Assembly (NCBI GenBank): GCA_902729315.2
Contig: LR746268.1
Location: 1,113,501-1,177,500, forward strand
Reading direction: 5' to 3'
DNA from: Spirodela intermedia
Lineage: Eukaryota > Streptophyta > Magnoliopsida > Alismatales > Araceae
DNA: 64,000 bases
Shown: piece after piece, positions 1-23,496 of the stretch
Position numbering within the stretch: the first letter of the stretch is position 1
Layout of the letters: the number at the start of each line of letters is the position of its first letter
The notes under the pieces: generated by a model
Seen by the model: only the letters and a program-made list of their open reading frames with translations
Told to the model about the DNA's origin: nothing
The model's database searches: none
Translations under genes and position numbers: made by a program

Positions 1-3000
1 TCATCACGTTGACCTGAAGAAAGAAAACAGAAATAAGTCAAATGAGGGGAAAATTCAAAAAAAAAAAGGAAAGAAAAACAATTAACTTGCCAATGCATTT
101 ATCTTGCAGATACCTCACCGCACAGTGAGTGAAATGTGAATCACAATGACAGGAATATTATTCAAAAGCAACAATGGCACATGAAACCATAAAGATAACA
201 TATTTTATTACTGGTTTTGATACTGGTTTTTTCTTCTTTACTTACAAATCCAACTCGACATATTTCATTTTGCATCCTCATGTACACAACAGGACCTAAC
301 ATATAATTCCGAACTGTGATCCAATGAAGCATAGTTAACTTCGATTTTACTTTGTTGGACCTCCAATTCCAGCCAGGTAACCTACAGTCATATGGAGCCA
401 TCCCTGTTGATAGCTCGTGTGCTGACTGCTGGACCTAAATATCTGAATTGGTCTCTTTTGAGAAAATATTTGCTCGTCTACCTGAATCACATACTAATCT
501 CCCAACATTTTCCAACTAGATTGACACCTGTGAGTAGTCCAATGTTGTAGTAATCTTAGAGCATCATATTACAAAGCATTCTTCCGTAGTTCTAAAATAC
601 ACTATGCTATATTAGAGTCACTTAGCAAATATAGGAATATTTTATACTACGAGCATTGTCTGTTCTGCTCCATTCGTCAGATATCATCCTTGAAATCATC
701 AGAATATCTCAGAATCAACGCACAGAACCAACATTCTTTAAATGTTTGTACATGTAATTAAAATCAGCATCTCTTTTTGCCTCTCAATTGGTCTTCTCAA
801 TGCTATACAGAGCATGGCATCTCATCATGAACCTATCACAATGTGTTTGAAAAAAGGTCTCGTGAAGGTGTTTTGGGGGAGAGTTTCCACGAGGCATTAA
901 TGAATATTGACAACATGAAGTCAAAGTGTTCAAATGCAATTACAACTAAAACCCTGTACATTAAATATTCGTCAGCAATCATAAAGTGGATAAACATTGG
1001 CTTCACTATTATCAACCATATAGCACACAAATTAAATTTTAACTGATATGACAGCCACAAAATTGACCTCTTGTAACAAAATGGGTGCCTGCTGGTTCAT
1101 GTGTGCATTGTTCCATGGACCTAGAGATGTAGGAATATCATCAATGGTCATATTGTTCTCAAATGACAAGCCTGATGTAAGTTTGCTTCCTCGAGAATCA
1201 AAGGCAGGCGCTGGGGCAGACTGTGTAGTCCTACAAAAGTTTACGAAGTCCATAAGAGAGAGAATCACTAAAAAATTGCAATACAAACCATAACGGAAAG
1301 TCGCCCTACTTTGTGCTGCGGGATCTAATATCAGCATCCGTGCTGACTGCAGGAGTGCCAATTGGAGCAAGAGGCTGGGATGTCCCATGGGCTGTAGAGA
1401 CAGCTGATATTTCACGATCAACAAAATCTGTAGCATTAGTGGCAGGTGAAACAGGGCCAGCACCTCTTGCCACAACTCCCGAAGATAATCCAGTCTTATT
1501 TGAATAAGACAGAGTATGGTTAGTTTGAGCAACAGGACGAGGTTTCCGGGTCATCTGTCAAAAGCAAGGTGTAATCAAATGATCCAGGAAAGACAGTACA
1601 CTATTAATTGAGAAAAGTTTAAAATTATTAATAAACTTTTGTTACAGCTAGTAATACCTTCACGGGTTTAGATTTTGCCTTATTTTGCTTTTCCCTCTGT
1701 TCTCGTCGATCATTTAACATCTGCCTTTTAGATCTCACCTCTATGAAGTCGTCTTCGTCACTAGGAATTTCAATTCCAGGTTGCTTGAAAATACGAATGA
1801 TTCCACTCTGTAAAGGAGAATCAATATCCTCCTCAAGACTTACACTTCTTTTCAGGCTACCATTTGCAGGCTGTAAACCATCTACAATAGAAATATTTCT
1901 CCTAGAAGATAGTTCTTTGCTCAAAGTTTTAACCGTCCTGCCCTCGGAGACAGCACGTGAACCAGAGGAACCAGAGATTGGTTTCCCTGAATCAGCCATG
2001 GTTTTGTTTGGCTTGTTCACAAATGTATCCCTCTTCAATCCACCTTTCAACGGAATCGTTGCTCTCCCATTAAAAGTTGGCTTCTCATTTTGCACAGTGA
2101 AATTACCTGACTCCAGTGCTTCGATTTGCCTTCTCCCACCCTCCCTTGCTCTTAAGTCAGACCGACGAATATTTCGCAGGGACTTTCTCTGAGAATCATT
2201 GGACTCTGGAGGAAAGTATTCAGGTGCTGGAAGCAATGATCTTGAACTAGAATTCTTGACCTTATAAACATATCTTCTTCCTCTGCCACCAGAAGTATTC
2301 AGAAACCGTGCACCCTTTGAAACGTTTTCCTCAGAAAACAACCGAAATGAGGCGTGTCGACCTTGCATTTGCCTCTGTGATTCTGTATTGTTAACCGGAA
2401 CTTGCTGATCCTTTACAGAGGAGACGTCTTGACTGCCCATTTGCTCCGTTTGGGAAACCAATTCATGGTTATTTTGGCTCTCTCGAAAAGTAGAGTTTTC
2501 TACTGGGCCTTCTTCGTTCCTTGAAATATCAGAAGAGCCTGTCAGCTCCGCAGCAGGTATCTTTTCTCGAAGATTATCGTAAATAGATGATGCAAGGCTT
2601 GGTTGATTATTTGTCTGGCCTGATGTCCTATCATCTTTTGACTGGACATTCTGAACAGAAGAATCTTGAGCCATTTGGTTGTGTAATGAGCCACCACGAC
2701 TCTGGGTCAAAGAATAGTGGGTTGGAAGAGTTGGATGAACAAAGGGCATACCCTGAGGAGCTAACGGCAGCAAACCCTGGGGAATCGAAGGGTACCTCAT
2801 TTGCCCAAACTGAAAGAAGGTAGATTGCGGAGAGTGCACTTGAGCAAGAGAAGGGGCAACTGGAGGATGCAGATGGAGTGGCATCTGAATGGAACCAATC
2901 TGAATGGCGGGAACTGGAGGTGGTATCAAGGAAGGACCGGAAAAGAGGCCGAACTGAAGTTTCAAAGGTACTTCAGTCGGCGGAGGAAGGGTGGAAACAG

Positions 3001-6000
3001 AGGATATACCAGGCTGAGCTGATGATGGGGGCAATGATGACTTGAATGAAGATATTGTGGGAGTATTTTCCACTGAATAGCCAACCGATGTCAAATGCTC
3101 AACACCCAGATCATTCATAACTTTCTCTGCGTCAGCCATGTTTTTTGAAGAGCTTTCCCTGACTTCTGCAAGTGCATTCAATGCTTGAACATGCGTTTCA
3201 TGGTGACCAATCAGTTCATGCGTTTCAGGCTGTCTTCCTGTTTCCTTCTTAGATGTTCCAGCAGACTCAATTTCATTACTACTAGGAATTTTAACTTCAA
3301 GATCCTCATCATAACTTATGGTGAGCTGGTCAATGTGGTCAGTTGCGCTCTGGATATCTGCATGAAGCTTCCCATACTCCTCAACAAGGACAAGATTTTC
3401 ATCATCACCATCATGGGCTTCATCTTCTTCATGGTAACCAATATCCTCATCATACTCTTCTTGGTCCTCCATTGCCCGACCATTTTCTATTTCCCATTCA
3501 TCTTCCCCAAGTGATATGGAACTTGGACTCATCTTCAATGTTGCCACTCCAGCCTCTATTTCTGTCGCAGCATGTTCACCATCAGAGAAAGCAAGTCGTT
3601 CCCCATGAGCAGAAGCAGGCATTGATGGAGAATCTCCAGAGTCATCCAAATCATCATGTGAAAGATGTGTAGGTGAACTAGGAGGGCTCGTCACCGAAAG
3701 AGAAGATTGTGAGGCACACCTTGGGCTGGTTTTCTCATTTTTCTCCAGAGAAATTTCCAATTCCTCTGATGGGATAGTAGTAACAGGCTGCTGGACTTGA
3801 TCTCGATTTTGATTTCCATATCCGATCTGCATAATTTCATCATCACCTTCTCGACTTTGATATTTGGCCTCACTTTTAGGTACAGCCGATGAGCTGGGAT
3901 GCTCAGGAGCAACTCTAAAGGGGCGCCTCTGCGTTGATGAAAATGGAGGCGGGAGAACTCGAGGCTGTCGCAAGGAATATCTGGACCTTCCAAAGGAGGA
4001 AACTCCATCAACATCAGCATTCTGAAATGTAGAATAAGCAGAGTGAAGGCCATCAGAAGAACGGTTCTGTCTCCAGCCCACATCACCATCATTATCAAGA
4101 AACTCAGCATCCATATCAGAGATTTTGTTGAAATGATCACCAGTCTCAGAAGTGATGTTCCACCTATAGTCTCTTGAATGGCGAGAATCATCCAGAAGAT
4201 TTACATTTTCAGATATTCCTCCTTTCGAAGATGGCCTGGCAGACACAGAGCTAGGACTACCAGAGAACTCTTTTCTAGGAAATGCTTTTCCGGCACCGAA
4301 TGCATCTCGTTGCAGATTTCGGAATCCACTGTCTTGGTCATGGGTGGAAATTGTTGAACTATTCATATTAGCATCCTTTCTCCAGGGGTTGCTGAGTTTG
4401 CCTTTTTCCTTGAAGGATGGATTCCCATCTCTAGATAATTGAGTTCTAGAACCTGGCTCAAAAAGTCTATTTATATTAGCCGAATCTGAAGTCCCAGCAT
4501 TGTTTTCTTCTAACCTCTCACCATCTTCCGAAACTCCAACATCAGCCACCCATCGTGCATCCTTGTCATTCTTTTCCTTCACCATGCGGGGCATTCCTTC
4601 ATCACTAGACACGGAAGGATTTCTGTCATCTTTCACAGTTGTTTCAGCCTGCCTCTTTGCAATTCGTGCTTCCAGCTCTAGAAGCTTTTCACGTGCTGCC
4701 TCTTTCCTCCTTTCCTCCTCCATTAGAATCCTCCTCTTTTCCTCTTCTCTTGCAATTTTTTGCTCTTCAGCTTTCCTAGATGCCTCCAATCTCTCCTGCT
4801 CTGCCCTCCATGCAGCTTCTCTTGCTTCTTCTTCAAGTTTTCTTCTCTGTTCTTCTTCCTCTCTGGCAAATCTCTCTCTCTCTTCCTCTTCCTTCCGAGC
4901 TAGCTCCAAGGCTCTGGTTTGTTCTTCAAGCACCCGCTGCCGCTCCATCTCTTGCAACTGCTGTACTCTTTGAAGCTCGGCTTCGAAAGATTCTCGAACA
5001 GGATCATGGAAATCAACCTGTTTCGTAGCATCTTTCTTCCTCTTAAATATTTTCATATTTATGTCCCCAGATAAGCCTCCCAAGAAAGGACCACTGCTGT
5101 CAAAGATAGCATCATCCGAATAAGGCTTACTGCTGTTTGAGAAGCTCCGTCTGTCACGAGCAAAATTCATAACCGGATCGTTTGTAGGATGTACTTTATT
5201 ACCAGAAGAGAACGGCGTTCTAGAAGCAGGGATGTTCTGTAAGACATTTCCCCTGTTTCGATTAACGTGAATATCACTGTAGCGGTCAGCCATCTTCTGA
5301 TCACCATCCCTTCCACTCAGTGGCTCGGCTCCAGTTCTTCCAGTCTGAGAATTATGTCCAGCGCCCATTTCTCTTCTGTTAAGCCAAGAATCTTGATAAC
5401 CATTCTCCTGGTGAGGAGATTGCCCGTACTTAGTGGCTTCCTTGCTCATTTCTCTGTTAACACCAACAGTTCTGCTGCCGATCCCACCTCTGTCAGACAC
5501 AGGTTCTCGAGGGGCGAGTCCTTCTCTGGAATGGGGGAAAGTTCTCCACGAGCTCGCATCTCGCCCATCCCTGTTCGGTGCAGCTGAGTCTCTGCCATAT
5601 GAGTCTCCTCTAAAGAGCTCCCTAGAAGGTGCAAATACACGCTCAGAGTGCCTTGGCCCTTGCCCCTCCAAGACAACATCAAAATGCCCAGGTTCAGCTC
5701 TTGGGAATCCCCGTTCTCTATCCCTTTCTGGGATCCCAAGGCCTGTATCACGTTCATCATCAGCCCAATCAGATGTGCGGGTCATATGCACCAGTGGAAG
5801 AGAGAGTGGCCCAGGCAAGCCTCGCTTTTGAGAGCTCTCCTGCCCAGTCGAAGGGCGTCCAGTCCCCACATCAGAGTTCGATCCTTTATAATCATTGAAC
5901 CGGGAAGCCTGTATTTGGGGGCGCCCGTACAGAGGAGACCGTATGCTGGATTTCCCCGCTTGCAAATCAACTGGCTCCTCGCTTTCCACCTTCTGCTTCA

Positions 6001-6616
6001 GCTTCTGACTCGTCCCATCCTTTCGCTTCTTGGAAGCCTCAAAGGTGGCTAATAGAGAAGGGAAATCCTCACCTCTGAGGGCCAGAGCACTCTCTGCTGT
6101 CGGGGGTTCTCGGGCAGCAGCAGAAAGCGGATGCCCACCTGACTGTGAGCTCGGGGTCACATAAATGGCCTGCACAGCCTGATTACCAGCACCTGATTTC
6201 CCAAGATGATCCCTGTCCGCAGCAGCACCGTCCTCATGGAGGGCCGATGGAGGTTGCACTGATGTCCTCGTCCAGCCCATGGCCTGTGCCCCATGGCCCT
6301 GTCCCAGCCCAGTGCTCCCACTTCCTGCAGACCGACCAGTGGCAGCCGACAGATCAAAGCGTTCGTGCTCCTTCCTCAACGAGGGCAGATTCAAGGGGGG
6401 CGGAACAGAAAGCCGCGGGCCGCCCTTCTGTCCAGTGGAAACAGAGCTCCGAGGTCGAGACAGCACCACCATGCCTCCCCCTCCACCGCCTCCGCTCCTC
6501 GGGCGGGGGGCATTTCCATAAGAATTAGATGGCGAGCTCGCATATCCAGAGGATGATGAAGGACGACCATAGGACTTGTTCAGGTTGACGGAAACAAACT
6601 TCCCCTGGCTGGCCAT
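1..6616 (-). CDS. PRRC2/BAT2-like large plant protein, 3' part beyond the left edge
   Basis: Large, low-complexity, probably nuclear or RNA-associated plant protein resembling the Arabidopsis At3g50370 family, which is distantly BAT2/PRRC2- and MOS1-like (family placement from memory). Coding exons on the minus strand: 6616-1658, 1554-1310, 1230-1068 and 13-1, the last cut by the window edge. All junctions have GT-AG signals and keep frame, giving at least 1793 residues. The start at 6616 opens with MASQGKFVSVNLNKSYG, the conserved N-terminus. Next come a Gly-rich stretch and LSVPPPLNLPSLRKEHERFD (about residues 65-90). A Glu/Arg-rich coiled coil lies near residues 540-655, preceded by KIFKRKKDATKQVDFHDPV. 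A Pro-rich region is near 1240-1330, and DDFIEVRSKRQMLNDRREQR sits near the end of the long exon. No enzyme motif is visible. The molecular role is unknown; related MOS1 acts in gene expression. Gene identity is confident, function is not. Confidence 0.85.
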
Positions 6617-7130
6617 GGACGACCCCGGGCGAAGGAGGTAGCCCTGGAAGCAACACCGGCGATGGATCTCCAACACAGCATATGAGAACTCAAACCCTAG
6701 CACCTCAGGCCACCCGTCCTCCTCCTCCAACCTCTCCTCCCCTCCCTGTACAACACAGACACCAAAACAAAGAACCACAAAAAGCGATCAGAACCGGCGA
6801 TCCAGGATCAACAATCCCCCACCAGAGGAGATGCAATTCACGCGAACAGCAAGGAAACAGCACACGCCGGAGGAGGAACGGGAGCAAAGAGTGGTAGGGT
6901 TTCCATCGCTCCGCCACCGGCCCCTGCCTCCGAGGGTTTGCGACAGAAATCAAACCACCAGATGGGAAAACGACGACAGATGCGCCTTCCTCTTACCTCT
7001 CTCTCTCTCTCTACCCGGCGGCGCAGGCCCGCGGCAGAGCACCACCGGAATCCGGCGGCGAGATTGGAAAATGCCCTAGCGAGAGAGAGAGAGAGAAGAG
7101 AGAAGAGAGAGAGGCGCTTCCTCTCTTCTT
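6617..7130 (-). other. 5' leader and leader intron of the PRRC2-like gene
   Basis: Upstream of the start codon a leader intron is inferred at 6996-6746: donor GTAAGAGG after AGAG, acceptor TTGTACAG before GGAGGG. The first exon would be roughly 7130-6997 and contains CT/GA-rich tracts at about 7001-7012 and 7081-7111. An in-frame ATG at 6778 lies inside this intron and is unlikely to be used. Exon 1's outer boundary is an estimate; no transcript evidence is available. Confidence 0.6.
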
Positions 7131-7159
7131 CTCTAACCGGTCTCAGCTTTCCCACCAAT

Positions 7160-7440
7160 TGCCGACTCAGACTGAACGAACCTATCCGGTAAGTATACCG
7201 CGCAAATTACCATCTTACTTCCTCCCCTTGGGTAAAAAAAAGAGAAAAAAGCCACGTCATTGGCCGAAAGGCGTGCCGCACGTGTTCAAAAATCCTTCAA
7301 CCGCAGTTCAGGATCCAGCCCCCATCTTCCACTCGGAAGAAGCCACGTCATTTTGGGGTCCACAGCATTCCAATTATCATCAGTGCCAACGATAAACCCT
7401 AAATTAGAGTTAGAATCAATGACGTCATATTTGTATCACT
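7160..7440 (-). promoter_or_regulatory. Putative promoter of the PRRC2-like gene with ACGT-core motifs and a telo-box
   Basis: Three ACGT-type motifs are visible: GCCACGTCAT at 7251-7260, CACGTG at 7279-7284 and GCCACGTCA at 7342-7350. A palindromic TGACGTCA (bZIP-type site) is at 7420-7427, and a telo-box AAACCCTAA at 7394-7402. Such motifs are common in promoters of constitutively expressed plant genes. Assignment as promoter rests on position only. Confidence 0.4.
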
Positions 7441-8000
7441 AATTTAGGAATTGGGAATTAAATAATCGCATAAATAAATTTACTTTTTATATGATTAAAA
7501 CATTAAATTCTAAGATGGGATCAGCATCCTGCTATAGTCACGACATCAAAATCCATTAAAAACCCAAGATATTTTTTGGGGTGTCATTATTTAGGATTTA
7601 TATTATCACAAAATTATTACTCTTATACTTATAATTTACATTTTTAAAAATATATATACAACTAAAAGAGGTAATTATTTGACTAATTAAAATGCTGATC
7701 ACAAAATTACAACCATAAAAATAATACACCCTGAACACTATGGATAATTAATCCACCATAACAACAAGGGTAAGGTTTGGAGATGAACATTTAGAATTAT
7801 GTCCTCATTTAATCGTATTATTCATAATAATAGCCTATATATTAAAATCAATGCAAAAAATGAGATATAAATAATTAGATGAGGAGAGAAGTTATATTAA
7901 TTATTTATGATTTTAAAATGGTGCTCAACCATAATTTCTCCATCTAAAATCACATCCAACTCTAGACTCAAGGTTAACCCGGTCTCAATCATAGGCTCAA

Positions 8001-8040
<40 letters not shown>

Positions 8041-8732
8041 CTCATCACACACACACACTTAAGTTAAATAAGGTAAACTTAGGTTTCTAATAGCAGGAGA
8101 CATCCAAATTTACTACACTAGGGGGTTAAAAATGAAGGCCCCAATTTACGCATTATTCCATCACCATAAGCATGGCAGAAAACATTTAGCACGTGTTTAA
8201 TTAAGCTAAAGTGGGTCCCAGCCGACAAGTGGGCCCAGGCCCGTAAAAGGCTGAGAGTTGGGCTTCGGGCCTGGGCCTTTTGAAACCGTGGGGAGGGTCA
8301 GGCCCGATTTCAGCCCCGGAAAAATATGTTAGTATGGAAAGGAGAGTGAAAGCCGATGACTCCTCGATAGTCCACACCCAATCAGATCTCAGGTGGGCCC
8401 GGGCCCCCAAAAAAAGGGCCTGGCCTTCTTACTTACCCAGTCAATTGACTTATCTGATAATTGGTGTGTCGATGGGGAAGACCGAACCCTCCTGAGATAA
8501 AAAGTTGACTTTTTGATGAGAGAGAGAGAGAGAGTGTGAGTGGATCTAAAGATAAAAAAGTATTGAGGAGAAGCTAGAGAGAGGAAGTTAGAAAAAACAG
8601 GAGATGAAGGAACCCGGTGGCCTCAAAATGGTTCTCTCTATCTCTCTCTACATTTACAGAGGCAAACAGGGAAGAAGGAAGAAAGATGCCACAAGATGGG
8701 AGAGCAGCTACTTCACACGCAGAAGATGTTCT
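7441..8732. other. Spacer between PRRC2-like gene and MIRO 3' end
   Basis: No gene was found. The left part is AT-rich. A (CT)n tract lies at about 8004-8034 followed by a short (CA)n tract. A GGCCC-rich patch spans about 8205-8420 and includes a 12-bp perfect inverted repeat. GA runs at about 8520-8535 are probably near or in the MIRO 3' UTR. Confidence 0.6.
8232..8277. repeat. 12-bp perfect inverted repeat, GC-rich hairpin
   Basis: GGCCCAGGCCCG (8232-8243) is exactly complementary to CGGGCCTGGGCC (8266-8277), with a 22-nt loop. It lies in a GGCCC-rich patch resembling patches at 28530-28960 and 38541-38615. It could be a fragment of a small dispersed element or simply promoter-type GGCCCA motifs. 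Confidence 0.6.
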
Positions 8733-19749
<11,017 letters not shown>

Positions 19750-20518
19750 GGACAGCGACCGAGGGCGAGGATGAGGTCCTCCTTCACCGACTAGGAACGG
19801 CGGCGGGCTGAGGGAAGCTCCCCGAGAACCGACCTGAAAATCATCCACGGCGCCACCGCTGTTTTGAGGAGGATGAAGGGGGAGCAGGGAGAGGAAAAAC
19901 AGAAGAGATACCCGCACGTGTTTTCACACATGTGTGAGACACGTGCACGATGTCTTGTTCTGACGGACGTCTTATTTCGTAATTTGACACAAAAATAGCA
20001 GCAATCTGCGCTAACGGATCCTTAGTGGTCTAGGGATTGGCCCGATAGTTATCCCCCATGGGGTATCACACGTGTGTAATACACGTGCATTTGGTTCGTA
20101 CGGCCTCTTTCGTAGTTTAGCCGAAAGCGGGCCCAACTGCTATAACGGAACCTGAGTGAGCTTTGGGTTGGCCCGATTGTGATCCCGCGTATCACACGTG
20201 CACTTGCCTCCTACGGCCCATTTTTTCATTTGGCCCAAAAATAGCCCCAATCTGTTATAACGGATCCGATATCGGAGTCCGTGCACGGTTTGGTATTCCC
20301 CGTGGGTCTATTTGGTAGATGGCCCAAAAACAGTCCGATATTATATAACGATGTGGGTCTTGCACCGACCCGCAATTGATCCGATATGGGCGTCATTCTT
20401 ATTCCCCCATTTCTTTCTTGTGCTGAAAGAAAACAGCGAGGCTCGCCGGAGGATTTTCGTACAAGTAGCCGGCCGAGCTCATCTCCGGCAGCTTCCCTCT
20501 TCCTCTGCTCGATCCACG
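19750..20518. promoter_or_regulatory. Divergent MIRO/PBF1 promoter region with degenerate repeats
   Basis: The 769 bp between the two start codons must hold both promoters. Within it a diverged unit recurs with starts near 19925, 20067, 20193 and about 20300 (spacings about 142, 126 and 107). Units share a CACACGTG-like start, TACGGCC, TTTGGCCCAAAAATAG-like and TAACGGATCC-like blocks, and most share GGCCCGAT. CACGTG cores are at 19915, 19940, 20069, 20082 and 20195. GGCCCA/TGGGCC-type (site II, TCP-type) motifs recur. Both are known in promoters of housekeeping plant genes; joint regulation of the pair is inference. Confidence 0.6.
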
Positions 20519-23354
20519 ATGGGCTCGCGGTTCAATCCCTACGACAACAATGGAGGGTGAGGAGCTCCGCCACTTCTTCCTCCGAAAACCTAGAAGATCG
20601 GGAGACGGGGGTTGATCTGGTTTTGATGATGTTTGGCTGTTGCTGTTGTTGTTGTTGTTGATGGTGGTGGTGGTAATGGTGATTGCGACGGTGTTTTTGA
20701 TTTTCAGGACATGCGTAGCAATTGCAGGTGTGGACTACTGCGTGGTGGCAGCGGACACGCGGATGTCCACGGGCTACAGCATCCTCACCCGGGACTACTC
20801 CAAGATCTGCCAGCTGTGAGGGTTCTCCTACAGTCCATTATTTCCTCAGTCACTCGCTCACTCGCTCACTCGCTCACTCGCTTTTTTTTTGCTGTCCCGC
20901 CGACCTCGTTATCGCCTCATTGTGATTTGTAGTCGTACTGTCGCTGCTTGTCCATAAGTGCGTGTAATCTAGTCTGTGATATTTCATTTTTTTTATGTCA
21001 CGGAAGTGTGACAATAGAGTTATGAATTCGTGAGCTATAGAGGTGTCGATAGTCATAGTGCCTGGATCTATCAGAGTTATACTGATTTTGCATATTTCAT
21101 CGTCATTGTATATTGCTGACTAATGTTGGACATTTTTATTGGTCTGTACTTTACAATACACAATTCATCCCTTCTTTTGTATCATTCTTTATTTTTTGTC
21201 AAAATTTATAATTCATCCTTGCAGTGCTGACAAGAGTGTGTTGGCGTCCTCTGGCTTTCAAGCTGATGTAAAGGCTCTGCAGAAGAATTTGTCTGCAAAG
21301 CATCTGGTGAGGTTTCAGATAATGTCGACGATGTGTACAGCCTCTCGCTGCTTTCTTACGATATGTGAATGTTATCTATGTTATCTCTAAATTAATTATT
21401 TAAGATGGGTATAAATGCACTGCGAAAATGTCATAAATTCAAGATTCTTAGCAAATGTATTGTTTTTCTATTGAACATAGTTCTTCTGCTTGTTCTAGCA
21501 TCCCTCACACTCCCTATGATTCTTCTCCCCACACTTTTTTTCTTATTAATTATGATATTCTTACAGTGCTAGTACAAATAAAGTAGATAGAGCTTCCTGA
21601 TAAATAAATAAATAATGTATATATATGTATATTCAGACCTCCTTTTAGTTATGGTAGCAGCAAAAAAGTTTGTAGACTTCGAAATCAACTCCAAATCCTG
21701 ATATCCTTGGAAATTATTTCCTTGATGTTGTTCTAATTCTCGGATACCCCTCAGATGAACTTGAAAGAGAAATCATGTACTTTTCATGCCCGACAGCTCA
21801 AATAATTGTGCCCGCTATATAGCAATGGAGTCTCAATTTTTTGGGGAGCATAGTACTGGATCGTTTTTGTTAATCCTAGACTGTGGGTGGTTTTAGAGGG
21901 CAATTGAAGTAAGAAAAGATACACAATTAATATAGATAAGTAGCATCAACTATTAGTAGAAGTATCAGAGATGAAAATAGAATACAGCATATACATGAAT
22001 TGTTTAATACAACATAGTTTCTCAATCCTCACAGCATCTTTAAAGCCAACCCAATGAGTAATATCTTGAATTCGTGATCTCCAAGTTTCTTCTGTGTATC
22101 ATTAAAGCCATGCGAATGACTATTGTCTTGTATAGCTTAAATCATCTCCAAGTCTTTCTGTGCAAGTTGATCCATGCGACACTTTTGCATACATCTCATT
22201 TTTATGATAATGAAAAAGATTGAACAACATTGAAACAACCAAAGTGGTCAAAGTCTAGAGAAAAAAACCCATGAAATATTGTAAGTTTCGGATGTCAGGT
22301 GCTTTTTAGTGATGCTCCAAATGAAGGCCTTTTGAGATGACCTAAAACAATAGACATTGGTATCATTCGTGTTCTTGTGAATATCGATGGAACACTGTCA
22401 CTGTGAAATCGTCCGAAAATCGTAGATACTATTTTACTTAATGTCCACAGTACATACGATGGGTAGCTCTCTTTGCCACTGCCATACATGCTTCTGCGAT
22501 GACTAGTTTAGATTCTTCTTTGGGGTTCATAAGCTGAGAGACACATCTTTTTATTTTCGTAAGGTTTCTAGATGGCTCCTTTTCCTTGACTTTAGGTCGA
22601 TAATTTTTGTTGCGTTCCTTTAACCACCCTCACTTTTGAGAATACACGATGCTATTTCTAGAAAGAGAGACATTAAATTACTCCGGAATTGTCCACTCCA
22701 GATCTACCAGCACCAGCACAACAAGCAGATGAGCTGCCCCGCCATGGCCCAGCTCCTCTCCAACACACTGTACTACAAGCGTTTCTTCCCCTACTATGCC
22801 TTCAACGTCCTGGGAGGCCTGGACAGTGAAGGTAAGTCAACCCCCCCTCCAACATACACAGACAGACATTGTGAGTGTCGAGCATTGAACGAGCCAGCCT
22901 CACCAGCCTGTGGTTTTTCTTTCTATATTTGGCAGGGAAGGGCTGCGTCTTCACCTATGATGCTGTGGGGTCGTATGAGAGGGTGGGGTACAGCACCCAG
23001 GGCACAGGCTCGACCCTGATCATCCCCGTCCTGGACAACCAGCTTAAGTCCCCTAGCCCGCTCCTGCTTCCCGCTAAGGTGAGGAGAGGGATTCCCCAGG
23101 AGGGGGCCCTTAGAATCCTCTCTCTCTCCCTCTCACTAGATCTCTGAAAATTTGACTGTGGTCGAATAGTGATCCCAGAGCTGTTGGGACAGTGATGCCG
23201 TGAGGGAGGCCCCTTAGAATTCCCCAGATCTCATCTTCTGAATGAGCATGATGTGTGTGTTGTGCAGGATGCTGTGACGCCACTGTCGGAGGGCGAGGCA
23301 GTTGACCTGGTCAAGGATGTCTTTGCATCTGCCACCGAGAGGGACATATACACG

Positions 23355-23391
<37 letters not shown>

Positions 23392-23496
23392 GCTGACACA
23401 CGCTTACTGGGTTGTCTCCAGGGCGATCAAGTGGAGATAGTCATCATAAATGCGTCGGGCATCAAACGGGAGTACGTCCAGCTCCGGAGAGACTAG
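20519..23496 (+). CDS. PBF1: 20S proteasome subunit beta type-1 (beta6), complete, 7 exons
   Basis: Non-catalytic beta-ring subunit of the 20S proteasome core. Exons: 20519-20556, 20708-20815, 21225-21306, 22702-22831, 22936-23078, 23268-23354, 23422-23496. They total 663 nt, 220 residues, against about 223 in plant relatives. Family signatures include NPYDNNGGT near the N-terminus, ADTRMSTGYSILTRDYSKI, SSGFQADVKALQKNL, IYQHQHNKQMSCPAMAQLL, FFPYYAFNVLGGLD, AVGSYERVGYSTQGTGST, SPSPLLLPAK and FASATERDIYTGDQVEI. The start codon gives a short N-terminus typical of this subunit, which lacks the catalytic Thr. Intron 3 (21307-22701, 1.4 kb) shows no recognisable gene. Intron 5 carries a CT-adjoining dispersed repeat. 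All junctions are GT-AG and frame-consistent. Confidence 0.97.
23136..23204. repeat. Dispersed repeat copy A in PBF1 intron 5
   Basis: This stretch, starting CTAGATCTCTGAAAATT and containing AGTGATCCCAGAG and TGTTGGGA, is closely matched at 30855-30920 in the WEB1-like leader intron. Both copies follow a CT run. The family is not recognised; it could be a fragment of a small transposable element. Confidence 0.65.

Noticed and set aside
6617-6778. 54-codon N-terminal extension of the PRRC2-like protein from an ATG at 6778
   Set aside because: The extension crosses a good acceptor at 6746, so its 5' part is intronic; MASQGKFVSVNLNKS matches the conserved start.
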